NCBI GenBank assembly: GCA_013397075.1
Contig: VWZS01004484.1
Coordinates: forward strand, 1,379,821 to 1,443,820
DNA: 64,000 nucleotides
From: Rhabdornis inornatus
Taxonomy: Eukaryota > Chordata > Aves > Passeriformes > Rhabdornithidae
Direction of reading: 5' to 3'
The position numbers and the translations under genes are program-made. Shown piece by piece: positions 63,962-64,000 of this stretch. The notes beneath the pieces were generated by a model. The model did no database searches. It saw nothing but the letters and a program-made list of their open reading frames with translations, and had not been told where the DNA came from. The stretch's first letter is position 1. Each line of letters begins with the position of its first letter.

Positions 63962-64000
63962 GAGAACCTTGTTCCAGGTTGCCCATGGAAAAAGATTACT

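Larger units (their letters stand above)
60713..64000 (+). other. Downstream flank or extended 3' UTR
   Basis: No splice-supported coding exon was found here. The stretch has A-rich sequence at 60950-60976, a TATTTATTATTT AU-rich motif near 60986, a second Pumilio-type octamer at 62191, alternative polyadenylation hexamers and a CR1 fragment at its end. It is either intergenic or the distal UTR of C1orf21. Confidence 0.6.

Noticed and set aside
1..64000. Endogenous retrovirus or LTR element
   Set aside because: No paired LTRs, primer-binding site or gag/pol-like frame was seen on either strand.

Overview
The window is nuclear DNA from a bird, most likely a songbird or another neoavian. The evidence is about two dozen short, 5'-truncated CR1 LINE fragments carrying the avian 3' end, AT-rich unique sequence between them, and spliceosomal exons with GT/AG junctions. 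There are no bacterial-type genes, operons, CRISPR arrays, rRNA or tRNA genes. Nearly all open reading frames of 60-180 codons in the window are chance frames or run through CR1 copies.

One gene is supported. It lies on the + strand and covers most of the window: the bird orthologue of C1orf21 (PIG13 in human nomenclature), a small conserved protein of unknown function. Four coding exons are present at 16221-16315, 49144-49220, 52888-52948 and 59944-59982. All junctions are canonical and the phases fit together (1/0, 0/2, 2/0, 0/stop), giving 89 complete codons plus one split codon at the 5' edge. The human protein as I recall it has 121 residues, so the missing N-terminal part of about 31 residues must be encoded upstream of base 1. 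The first 16.2 kb is therefore intron, followed by introns of 32.8, 3.7 and 7.0 kb. A 3' UTR starts at 59983. A good polyadenylation signal lies at 60691-60696, with possible later signals at 60882 and 62056.

Region by region: 1-16220 is intron with CR1 remnants and a perfect 1046-bp direct duplication (5813-6858 and 6860-7905) joined by a single N, probably an assembly error. 16316-49143 is a long intron whose most striking feature is a 28-copy, 44-bp minisatellite at 26579-27810. 49221-59943 holds the last two introns, with a CpG-rich patch, a polypyrimidine run and a 35-T homopolymer near the end. 59983-64000 is 3' UTR and flank.

I found no multi-gene system. The items most worth checking are the minisatellite, the N-joined duplication, the 3' UTR extent, and several AT-rich intron segments that look like candidate conserved noncoding elements.
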